Shown piece after piece: positions 6,301 to 13,059 of a stretch of 16,177 nt of DNA (the first letter of the stretch is position 1; every line of letters begins with the position of its first letter). The notes under the pieces are model-generated. The model was not told the DNA's origin, ran no database searches, and worked only from the letters and a program-made list of their open reading frames with translations. Origin of the DNA: JAFDZW01 sp035632315 (GTDB lineage: Bacteria > Bacteroidota > Ignavibacteria > Palsa-1295); contig DASQGZ010000050.1 of NCBI GenBank assembly GCA_035632315.1, positions 1-16,177 of the forward strand, in the 5' to 3' direction. The translations under genes and the position numbers were made by a program.

Positions 6301-8772
6301 CAAACGCATCTTCTCCGTATTGTTCGTGAAGAACTCGATCGGCTGTGGGGTTGTCGTGTTCACTGTAGCTACGACTAACGGTTGTGCGTCGCTCGTTCCG
6401 AGATAATTACCTGTCGTGCCGTTCCACGCTGTCGTGCCCGAGTTACCGGCGAGTAACCATGCTGCCACACTCGATGCACTCTGCCACGTTGGCGTGCCCC
6501 CGACAAGCGTCAGTACTTGTCCATTCGTCCCCGACCCTGTCCAACCGAGTGCGCTTGATGCTCCTCCGTTTGAAAATAATAACGAGCCTGCCGTCGGCGC
6601 TGTGATCGGAAGTGTATAATTCAGATTTGCAAGCTGTGCACCGGATGTGAAGCTGGTTGAGAATGTCCCGGCAGGGTTTTGTAAGCTCAATGTGCTGGCT
6701 GTCCCGCCTTGACTTAATATATTGACATTCCCGGTTGCGGCAAGTGCGGTCTGCGATAAGCCGCCTGTGGCTGTTGCCGTAATTGCCGTCGAACTTCCTG
6801 TTCCGGTTGCTGAGCTCGTTACCGTTAAACCGTTCGCACTTCTGTTCGATGTGCCGCCTGCCGATGTGATGACAGCGCCTACTGCATTCGCGTCGTTAGC
6901 AGTCCCGCTATATGCGACGTTATAAAGCCAATCCGTCCTTGTCGGCGAAAGATTTTGTTGAACCGATACGTCATAGTTGACAAAATATCCGCTCAACGGA
7001 GTCACGAGTACATTATATGCGCGCTTTGTGAGATCGCCAAATCCGTCGGCAACAACAAACCCATCGGTCGTTGTAAGTGCGTTCGTAATGTTCGTGCCTG
7101 AAAGTGAATTGAACCGAATATTGAGATCGCCGGAAGCGCCGCCGACATGGAGCAACCTGCCCGCTGTTGGCGTTACATTAATTCCGAATTCACCTGTGTT
7201 GGTGAAACGTGCTCGTTCGGTGTTATTCGTATAAAATTCGATCGGCTGCGAAGTTGTCGTGTTCGTCGTTGCGATCACAAGCGGCTGCGCATCGCTCGTT
7301 CCGAGAAAATTACCTGTCGTGCCGTTCCAGGCTGTTGTCCCTGAGTTACCGGCAAGCAGCCATGCTGCGACACTTCCAGAACTCTGCCATGTCGGCGTGC
7401 CACCGACAAGGGTCAGAACTTGTCCATTAGTACCGGATGCCGTCCAGCCAAGAGCGCTCGATGCGCCGCCGTTTGAAAATAACAACGAGCCTGCTGTCGG
7501 CGCTGTGATCGGGAGAGTATATGTCAGATTTGCCGTCTGTGCACCTGAAAGAAAACTGGTTGAAAATGTCCCTGCAGGATTTTGCAAGCTCAATGTGCTT
7601 GCCGCGCCGCTTTGACTTAGCAAGTTGACATTACCCGTTGCCGAGATCGCTGTCTGCGATGCTCCGCCCGAAGCTGTCACCGATAATCCGGTCGAAGAAC
7701 CTGTGCCGGTTGCCGACGATGTCAGTGTCAATGCCGTCGCATTGCGATTGGTCGCTCCGCCGGCTGAGGTAATAACCGCGCCCGCTGCGTTCGCATCATT
7801 CGATGCACCACTATACGAAACATTAAACAAATTGTCCGTTCGTGTAACCGATGTACCTTGGGTTGCCGTAACGTCATATTGAACAAACTGCCCGTTGATT
7901 ACCGACGATACATTCTGCCAGGAAGGTATGCCGCTGGCGATAGTAAGGATCTGACCGTTCGTTCCGGTATTGGTCCAGGTCAGATTACTTGTCGCACCAC
8001 CGGAAGAAAATAAAAGTGAATTGGATGCAGGGGCTAATATCGGAAATGTGTAATTAAGATTTGTCGCTCCCTGCGCACCGGCTTGAAAGGATGTAATACC
8101 CGCGCTTGTCCCCTGAAACTGTAATTGATCGGATGTCCCAGAATTCGACAAAAATAAATTTCCGTTACGGACTTCGACGAGTTGCGTCGGATTCGTCTGG
8201 TTAATTCCTAAATTACCCGAAGCGCTCAAGCGCATCTTCTCTGTATTATTCGTATAAAACTCGATCGGCTGCGGCGTTGCTGTATTTGTCGTTGCAACTA
8301 CGAGCGGTTGTGCGTCGGTCGTGCCGAGAAAATTTCCGGTAGTACCGTTATATGCCGACGTGATAGAATTTCCGGTTAATGTCCAGAATGAGCCATTCAA
8401 TAAAGTCGTCAAATCCGTCCAGGTCGGAACAAGATTCGAACCATTCGTCTGAAGTGAAAGAACCTGATTAGCAGCGCCGCCTGTCGCGTCAGTCCAATTG
8501 AGCTGGCCGTTGCCGATCCCGTACAACAATGATGCCGTTGTTGTTGACGGATTCGATGCGGGAGGAAATGTCAGCGTAAAATTTTGGGTGTTCAGCCCGG
8601 TCAGGAGCGCAATGAAATTCCCGTTCGAATTCGAAATCCGAACGCCGCGCTGCATGCTCGCCTGCGCGAACACAAGTGTCGGGACGAGTACGACGAATGC
8701 TACAACTATAGCAAAGACCCGGACGAAGCTCATCCGAGTAGGCTGTAATATGTTGTCTATTCGTTTAATCAT
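3367..8772 (-). CDS. Giant secreted repeat protein, tail-fibre-like (1801 aa)
   Basis: The protein begins with a signal peptide (hydrophobic core at about residues 17-34, likely cleavage after V-F-A near 36); ATG at 8772 or an internal Met at residue 14 would both work. It is Gly/Ser/Thr/Asn-rich, has almost no cysteine, and is built of beta-rich modules seen in phage tail fibres and large surface proteins of this phylum. Residues 130-1072 hold three units: about 341, then 301 and 301 aa. Each unit contains W-x-L-x-G-N-S, an E-K-M-R-L-x-x-x-G-x-x-G-I-type motif, Y-D-V plus R-T-D-x-L-(F/Y)-N-V, A-G-A-V-I-T-S-A-G-G, and a Y-T-L-P...S-L-L...L-x-W module. Residues 1124-1235 and 1533-1642 carry a duplicated P-F-T-I-T-G module. 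The last 150 or so residues look like a compact beta tip ending S-Y-L-R-L-T-R-I-K. No enzyme motif, S74 chaperone or T9SS domain is visible. It is 23 bp downstream of the 255-aa gene, probably one operon. Role inferred: extracellular fibre or adhesin. Confidence 0.88.
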   Translation of the reverse strand: MIKRIDNILQPTRMSFVRVFAIVVAFVVLVPTLVFAQASMQRGVRISNSNGNFIALLTGLNTQNFTLTFPPASNPSTTTASLLYGIGNGQLNWTDATGGAANQVLSLQTNGSNLVPTWTDLTTLLNGSFWTLTGNSITSAYNGTTGNFLGTTDAQPLVVATTNTATPQPIEFYTNNTEKMRLSASGNLGINQTNPTQLVEVRNGNLFLSNSGTSDQLQFQGTSAGITSFQAGAQGATNLNYTFPILAPASNSLLFSSGGATSNLTWTNTGTNGQILTIASGIPSWQNVSSVINGQFVQYDVTATQGTSVTRTDNLFNVSYSGASNDANAAGAVITSAGGATNRNATALTLTSSATGTGSSTGLSVTASGGASQTAISATGNVNLLSQSGAASTLSLQNPAGTFSTSFLSGAQTANLTYTLPITAPTAGSLLFSNGGASSALGWTASGTNGQVLTLVGGTPTWQSSGSVAAWLLAGNSGTTAWNGTTGNFLGTSDAQPLVIATTNTTTSQPIEFYTNNTERARFTNTGEFGINVTPTAGRLLHVGGASGDLNIRFNSLSGTNITNALTTTDGFVVADGFGDLTKRAYNVLVTPLSGYFVNYDVSVQQNLSPTRTDWLYNVAYSGTANDANAVGAVITSAGGTSNRSANGLTVTSSATGTGSSTAITATATGGLSQTALAATGNVNILSQGGTASTLSLQNPAGTFSTSFTSGAQLANLNYTLPITAPTAGSLLFSNGGASSALGWTGSGTNGQVLTLVGGTPTWQSASSVAAWLLAGNSGTTAWNGTTGNYLGTSDAQPLVVATVNTTTPQPIEFFTNNTEKMRLTSAGELGIGLTPTAGRLLHVAGTSGTPDIRFASLSGANLATVITSGTDGVVFSDANGDLTKRDISVLNIPLAGSFVKYDVTSTQNNSVTRTDNLFNVSYGAGATDANAAGAVITSAGGATNRSATGLAVTATATGTGNATALTASATGGATNYAALFTGNVGIGQLTPTQALELKNGNLLLSNSGTADQLQFQGTGTGITTFKAGAQGATNINYTLPLTAPLSNGMVLSSTTTGTLSWATVASGGPGTGTATRIAFWNGPVGSLVSTLGDNANLFWDNTNNRLMVGNSTTPNTAVDISKDLATREFNYSTSLSGTNNDVNFDGSNNQTSMIRLAAASAPFTITGIAGGANGKHLTLYNASGQTMSISNQSASSAAANRIIAPNGSFSVVSGGSANFIYSATDSRWICYNLNNGNSWLITGNSGQTDNTNNLLGTLDATPVRFVSGASGPNTRGVLDISGNLLWGANSGTTSFSSGTGRLAFGDQLSTTTLNSVPTITNNVFNLIDANAALRVWRFASNAGNTDPAIDLIGGTNTSQGNIANQWWTISSTGTPGTANSGTNSQGEKLTMRRRSGTTDSEYVSVFAGGNVGIGGDGTGVVTSATDRLDVLQTDTITSSAPTVLAIEHNSSNTPTTNFGSSLAFRGKSTTTNTRDMAKIASIWTTATDASRTSAMTLSTDSSGVVAERVRIAGNGYVGVNTTSPGIRVHINGGYATTSRTDTIITGTNNNVPAGDVSYLRLVGPTGPFTITGFTAGVDGQHLRIIDMTGQDMTIANLSTSSSVGNRIETDVGSDVIVKGTFPILDLTYDGSLGEWMLGTLNANQIIGGIGSILFAYKPAAQTKTNNAVLGNDPDISFSLNPNQIWEIAGGFDITEVTGNNNNGGFTQALTLPAGASMRVFYQSQDNANGNGPQGAGVMNTSGAGYNISIAGGTHTLEIIEGIIIMGSTGGTVNLQWAQTFNSGDGTTLGQDSYLRLTRIK
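5557..8385 (-). repeat. Three tandem ~903-bp units inside the giant protein gene
   Basis: Unit 1 spans 7363-8385 (residues 130-470), unit 2 spans 6460-7362 (471-771) and unit 3 spans 5557-6459 (772-1072). Units 2 and 3 have the same 301-codon period and are very similar at DNA level, for example in the stretches around 6555-6620 and 7455-7520. Unit 1 carries an extra block of about 40 codons (L-F-L-S-N-S-G-T-S-D-Q-L-Q-F-Q-G region) which reappears at the end of unit 3. The repeats are in frame, so recombination between them would change protein length by whole units. Confidence 0.85.
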
Positions 8773-8795
8773 TCTGTCTTAATAATGAATGATCC

Positions 8796-9563
8796 TTATT
8801 CAGGTACGTTAATGATGATCCAATTGATATTCTCTCCGAACGGGATCTCGTTCGACGCCTCGACATAGAACGTATTATTCTCGTAGTCGATCTTCGAAAC
8901 CGAGCACAGCACCGTTCCGAGATCGGTGTTCTTCATAATATGCACCGATGCCGAGACCGATGCATTCTTCGTGATCTGAAAATTGCCCGGCTTGACGGCG
9001 AAGCGATACCGCTTCGAACCAAATCCTTGTGCCGGAATGAACCCCGACCTGATGATCGTCGAATTCGTTTTACCTTGCTTTATAGGCACTTGAAGATGAC
9101 CTTGCGGGTCATAATTCTCGACCGTTTTCGTAATATCGTGAATAACCGCGTTCGAATCCCCTTGAATGATCTCTTTGCCGGGATGGATCTGCACTTTATC
9201 GAAATGATCGCTCGAGCTGTCAAAGAGAAAGAGCGTATCATTCTCGTGCGGTTTGAACTCTGCATAAAATCCGGGAGCCATATTTGCGCTATTCCCTTTT
9301 TTGAGTTCGAACATATGAAAATGCGGAATGCCTTTTTCTGGAGGTGCAAGTTCCTCGCCGAATGCATAGACCAGCGGAATTAAGCCTACCAGTTCGCGAT
9401 GTTCGCTCGGCATAACATCCGGGGCGATAAATGTTTTTCGCGCCGGAGGATCTGTTTGCACGGCATAGTTCGTCTGTTGGGCGAACACGCTGCCGCCTGC
9501 AGCACATATTACAAGAGCTGCGATGAATACCCGCTTACAATATTTGGCTGCAAACTGTGCCAA
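8796..9563 (-). CDS. Secreted 255-aa protein of unknown function with shared C-terminal module
   Basis: The frame opens with TTG at 9561-9563; there is no in-frame ATG between the upstream TAA (9576-9578) and the signal peptide, so a TTG start is the simplest reading. Residues 1-28 form a signal peptide (K-Y-C-K-R, then a hydrophobic core, V-F-A before Q-Q-T). Residues 30-165 match no family I recognise; this part includes M-P-S-E-H-R-E-L-V-G-L-I-P-L near 51-64 and H-F-H-M-F-E-L near 81-87. Residues 167-255 resemble the C-terminal ends of the 1108- and 521-aa neighbours: N-S-T-I-I-R near 167-172, alternating strands, then I-N-W-I-I-I-N-V-P-E at the end. It sits between a structured 98-bp spacer and the giant gene (23 bp downstream). 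Likely a small secreted or periplasmic component of the same surface system. Confidence 0.82.
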   Translation of the reverse strand: MAQFAAKYCKRVFIAALVICAAGGSVFAQQTNYAVQTDPPARKTFIAPDVMPSEHRELVGLIPLVYAFGEELAPPEKGIPHFHMFELKKGNSANMAPGFYAEFKPHENDTLFLFDSSSDHFDKVQIHPGKEIIQGDSNAVIHDITKTVENYDPQGHLQVPIKQGKTNSTIIRSGFIPAQGFGSKRYRFAVKPGNFQITKNASVSASVHIMKNTDLGTVLCSVSKIDYENNTFYVEASNEIPFGENINWIIINVPE

Positions 9564-9594
9564 ATGACAATTTTTTTAGAGGCAGACTTCAACA

Positions 9595-9652
9595 AGATAT
9601 CGAACGGTGGCGCCACTCTCCCCAGACTAACGGCGCCACCATTACGATATCT
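9595..9652 (-). other. Long stem-loop between the 1108-aa and 255-aa genes
   Basis: The spacer folds into an imperfect stem: agatatcg (9595-9602) pairs with cgatatct (9645-9652), and ggtggcgcc (9606-9614) pairs with ggcgccacc (9632-9640), with a small internal loop (aac/atta) and a 17-base apical loop. It begins 10 bases after the stop of the 1108-aa gene. No U tract follows in the direction of transcription (minus strand), so it does not look like a standard terminator. It may be an mRNA stability or processing hairpin, or an attenuating element, setting different levels for the genes on either side. Confidence 0.7.
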
Positions 9653-9661
9653 AATGATGAA

Positions 9662-12600
9662 TTACGGATTCATCACAACGTAGTTAATGAACGAGCCTGA
9701 CTGAATATTTTCAGACGTCTCGACTTTGAAGGTTCCCGGTGTTCCCGGAGTAACATCCGTTACCTGAGCAACGATGGCACCAGTAACGCCTGTATGATTT
9801 TCCACCGTCAGTGTAATTGCAGCTCCCGAAACGAGATTTGCAATATTCGGTGACGTATACTGATACACACCCGTTCCCGCGATCTGTCCTCTGAAGATCG
9901 TCGAGTTCGGAATAGATTTCGTTACTTGACCTGTATTATCAATCGTGATATAATACGCAGGTGTGGTATTGGTAGCAATGTCGTTCGTCTTTGTACGACG
10001 GACATTGCCATTCGACGTGTCAGCCCAAAGGAAGTTGTTCATTCCGGTGGCAGCGTTGAGCGTCGCACCAGTTATAGACATATTTCCTGTCGAGCCTGTA
10101 TTGACAGCGAGGTTCATGTTGCCGCCAGTACCGACATTGAATGTACCATCGTTCTCGAAGTTCAATGTCTTGCTGTTAAAGTTAACAAAACGATTGCTAA
10201 GCAATGGTGCGTTGTTCGTCGCTGCCGAACCGAGCTCAACTGTGTTGCCATTGGCAATCGTCAAACCGTTATCAGCATTGACAAGTGAAGTAAGCGCACG
10301 AACGTGAACGTTGTTTGACGCATCCAAAATAAGGATGCTCGTGTCGTTCGTCGTCGTCAGGTGGTTGATCGTCAGGTTGCCTGTTGCACCTGCGTCCAAT
10401 GTGATGTGCTCGATCGATGTGCCATCGCCAACATTGAAGTTACCGGCACCCATGAAGTTCATGGTTTTTCCGTTGAGTCCTACATATCTGTCAACTAACA
10501 ACGGAGCGCCTGTGTTCGCAGCCGAACCAAGTTCGACCGTTGCGACACCGGCGATATTGTTGACGACCAAACCGTTGTCCGCTCCGACAAGCGAAGAGGT
10601 CGAACGGGTGTGGACGTTACCGGTACCGTCAACTATCAACATCGTTGTATCTGTGCTTGCGGCAATATTCTTCAATGTGATGAAGCTCGTCGCACTCGGA
10701 TCGAGTGTAATGTGCTCTGCACTTGTACCATCACCGAAATTGATATTGCCAACGCCTGATGTGCTCAGGTTGAAGGTTGCCAAACCGATGTTGGTATTTT
10801 TGAGTAGTGTACCGCCAAGTTCGACGGTCGTACCATCCGATTTCATCGACAAACCGTTATCGGCTCCGACGATTGCGGTCAAGCTGCGTGTATGTACAAC
10901 ACCATTGTTATCGACAGTAATGAAGGTAGAGTCAGCACCATTCGTCAGGTTCTTCAATGTCAATGTACCACCGGCGCCAACGTCGATCTTTGTATTCAGG
11001 ATCGATGAACCTGCACCAATGTTGAAGCTCCCTGCTCCGTCGAAAGTAAGAGCTTTCGTACCCATCGTGACAAAACGATCTGTCAGAAGGGTTGCACCAG
11101 CAGTTGCCGGAGCACCGAGTTCGATGGTTTCGACACCGGCGACATCCGTTGCCGTCAAACCGTTATCCGCACCGACGAGTGTTCCGAGTCCGCGTGTATG
11201 AACAACGCCGTTCGGATCAAGGATCATCAGTGTCGTGTCGGTCGAACCGGTGAGATTTTTCACCGTGAGTGTTCCGCCTGCGCCAACGTCAATCTTATCG
11301 GTTTGTACAGCTGTACCATCACCGATATTGATACTTCCTGCACCTGTTAAGCTCAGGCTGTTTGTCGCTAACGCGACGTTGGTATTCTTAATAAGAGTAC
11401 CGCCGAGTTCAACGGTCGTACCATCTGCTTTCATCGACAAACCGTTATCGGCACCTACGATCGCAGTCAAGCTGCGCGTATGGACGACACCGAGATTATC
11501 AACCGTAAGAAAGGTTGTATCGGTATTGTTCGTGAGGTTCTTCAACGTGATCTTTCCGGTTACGCCCGGGTCGATCGTGGTATTTAATACCGAAGTCCCG
11601 GTTCCGAGATTCAAGTTACCTGCACCGTCGAAGTTGAGGTCTTTACCGTTCAACGTGACAAAACGATTTGTCAAGAGATTTGCTCCACCGGTTCCTGTCG
11701 AACCAAGTTCGACTGTTGGAGTTCCAGCGACGTTATTCAAGAACAAACCGTTGTCGGCTCCGACAAGTGTTCCGAGTCCGCGTGTATGAACCACACCATT
11801 CGGATCAAGGATCATCAGTGTCGTGTCGCTCGAACTGGTGAGATGATTCACCGTGAGCGTTCCGCCTGCACCGACATCGATCTTGTCAGTCTGAATAGCC
11901 GTACCGTCGCCGATATTGATACTGCCGGCACCGGTTAAGCTCAAGCTGTTTGTTGCCAAGCCAACTGTTGTCGCCTTGATCAATGTACCACCGAGTTCGA
12001 CAGTTGTGCCATCTGCTTTCATCGACAAACCGTTGTCGGCATTGACGAGTGATGTAAGCGAACGCGTATGTACGTGTCCACTTGCATCAACAGTGACGAG
12101 TGACGTATCGGTATTATTTGTCAGATGCATAAGCGCAAGAAATCCGCCTGCACCCGGGTCGAGCGTAATATTATTGATGCTCGTGCCATCACCAACTTTG
12201 AAATTGCCGGCTCCCGTGAAGGTCACGTCAAAACCGGATTGGTTGATGTTGGTATTCTTGAGCAGCGGTCCGCCCCATTGAATAAGCGAGTCGGTTTGCG
12301 TCAAGCCGTTATTGGCTACGAAGAGCGCTCCAACGCTTGACCAGATCGGCGCACCGGCTCCCTGCGAAATAAGTACCTGGCCGGTCGTACCGACAGCAGT
12401 GAACATATATTTCGTACCGTCACCGTATGCAACTGTCCCAGCAACAGGAATGGCATTCGAGTTCGTACCGCCTCGATCGATAGCGATCAAACTCGTTCCG
12501 TCATATCCGGTCGCATCGTTGATACCTTGTATCAAACGATTATCGAGTCCGGAGTGCCCGACATTTACTAACGTGGAATCTACCGGTCCTTTGATATCGC

Positions 12601-12988
12601 CGTTAAGCGTCGTCAGGAGCGACGGGTCAACCCACTGCAATCCGTTGCCAGTCGGTGTGACTTGCAACAGAAAGTTAGCTTGCGCCAAGCCGAACGGGTT
12701 CGAACGAACGATCTGGTTTTTGTCATTCAACCAGAGTGAATAGTTCGTGCCCGTCACAGCGATCGGCGCCTGGTCAAGTTGGTAGAACTGACTAGGGTCA
12801 GTCGCTGCAGCTGCGCCGGTAATACCGCGCAAGTGCACGTAATTAGGCGTTGCCCCACCCGACGAGAGTCTCATCTGTTGGGTGACCAACGATGGGACAG
12901 GTCCCGGCTGAGCAAAAGCAACCCCGCCAAGAGCCATCACTACTACCACAGTAATAGCTATTAGCTTGAGGTTCATGATTCGTTTCAT
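9662..12988 (-). CDS. Secreted 1108-aa protein of alternating 94/102-residue repeats
   Basis: A signal peptide covers residues 1-27 (K-R at the start, hydrophobic I-A-I-T-V-V-V-V-M-A-L, then V-A-F-A before Q-P-G); ATG at 12988 is used, with Met5 as a minor alternative. After an N-terminal region (28-222) come eight repeats, each opening with V-(N/G)-A-D-N-G-L or close to it, at residues 224, 315, 409, 511, 605, 707, 801 and 903. Most units contain T-V-E-L-G, G-A-G-x-x-N-x-G-x-G-(T/S), a run of strands ending x-L-T or x-N-L, and V-V-H-T-R-(S/G)-L. No cysteine or catalytic motif is visible. The pattern suggests a beta-solenoid or fibre shaft. Residues about 1027-1108 form the C-terminal module shared with the neighbouring 255- and 521-aa proteins, ending S-F-I-N-Y-V-V-M-N-P. 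It lies 71 bp downstream of the 521-aa gene and probably in the same operon. A structural surface role is inferred. Confidence 0.88.
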   Translation of the reverse strand: MKRIMNLKLIAITVVVVMALGGVAFAQPGPVPSLVTQQMRLSSGGATPNYVHLRGITGAAAATDPSQFYQLDQAPIAVTGTNYSLWLNDKNQIVRSNPFGLAQANFLLQVTPTGNGLQWVDPSLLTTLNGDIKGPVDSTLVNVGHSGLDNRLIQGINDATGYDGTSLIAIDRGGTNSNAIPVAGTVAYGDGTKYMFTAVGTTGQVLISQGAGAPIWSSVGALFVANNGLTQTDSLIQWGGPLLKNTNINQSGFDVTFTGAGNFKVGDGTSINNITLDPGAGGFLALMHLTNNTDTSLVTVDASGHVHTRSLTSLVNADNGLSMKADGTTVELGGTLIKATTVGLATNSLSLTGAGSINIGDGTAIQTDKIDVGAGGTLTVNHLTSSSDTTLMILDPNGVVHTRGLGTLVGADNGLFLNNVAGTPTVELGSTGTGGANLLTNRFVTLNGKDLNFDGAGNLNLGTGTSVLNTTIDPGVTGKITLKNLTNNTDTTFLTVDNLGVVHTRSLTAIVGADNGLSMKADGTTVELGGTLIKNTNVALATNSLSLTGAGSINIGDGTAVQTDKIDVGAGGTLTVKNLTGSTDTTLMILDPNGVVHTRGLGTLVGADNGLTATDVAGVETIELGAPATAGATLLTDRFVTMGTKALTFDGAGSFNIGAGSSILNTKIDVGAGGTLTLKNLTNGADSTFITVDNNGVVHTRSLTAIVGADNGLSMKSDGTTVELGGTLLKNTNIGLATFNLSTSGVGNINFGDGTSAEHITLDPSATSFITLKNIAASTDTTMLIVDGTGNVHTRSTSSLVGADNGLVVNNIAGVATVELGSAANTGAPLLVDRYVGLNGKTMNFMGAGNFNVGDGTSIEHITLDAGATGNLTINHLTTTNDTSILILDASNNVHVRALTSLVNADNGLTIANGNTVELGSAATNNAPLLSNRFVNFNSKTLNFENDGTFNVGTGGNMNLAVNTGSTGNMSITGATLNAATGMNNFLWADTSNGNVRRTKTNDIATNTTPAYYITIDNTGQVTKSIPNSTIFRGQIAGTGVYQYTSPNIANLVSGAAITLTVENHTGVTGAIVAQVTDVTPGTPGTFKVETSENIQSGSFINYVVMNP
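9977..12319 (-). repeat. Alternating 94/102-codon repeat array (588-bp higher-order period)
   Basis: Repeat starts at residues 315, 409, 511, 605, 707, 801 and 903 give spacings of 94, 102, 94, 102, 94 and 102 residues. The array is therefore three copies of an A+B dimer with a 196-residue (588-bp) period, preceded by a diverged 91-residue unit and followed by a last degenerate unit. A units carry S-M-K-x-D-G-T-T-V-E-L-G-G; B units carry a longer A-G-x-x-T-V-E-L-G then L-L-x-x-R-(F/Y)-V insert. DNA copies are clearly similar, for example around 11169-11400 against 11757-11990. Confidence 0.88.
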
Positions 12989-13059
12989 TGTTGTATGGAT
13001 TAGTGATTAATTCTAATTAGAAATAACTACATTCTAAAAACAGATTCTGAAAGCACACT

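Noticed and set aside
6977..7882. Plus-strand open frames opposite the giant gene
   Set aside because: Antisense shadows that follow the 903-bp repeats; no start signals or recognisable domain.
10311..11789. Long plus-strand open frames opposite the 1108-aa gene (for example 10311-11201 and 11235-11789)
   Set aside because: They lie wholly antisense to the repeat array, are themselves periodic, are rich in Val, Pro and Ser, and have no domain. Their length follows from the repeat composition, which avoids stops in that frame.
9977..12319. CRISPR-like direct repeats
   Set aside because: The repeats are about 280-310 bp long, diverged and in frame within one protein, not short identical repeats with unique spacers.
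13011..13022. 12-bp perfect palindrome TTCTAATTAGAA between the 521- and 1108-aa genes
   Set aside because: It is AT-rich, short, and expected by chance in an AT-rich spacer; no loop or promoter context supports a function.
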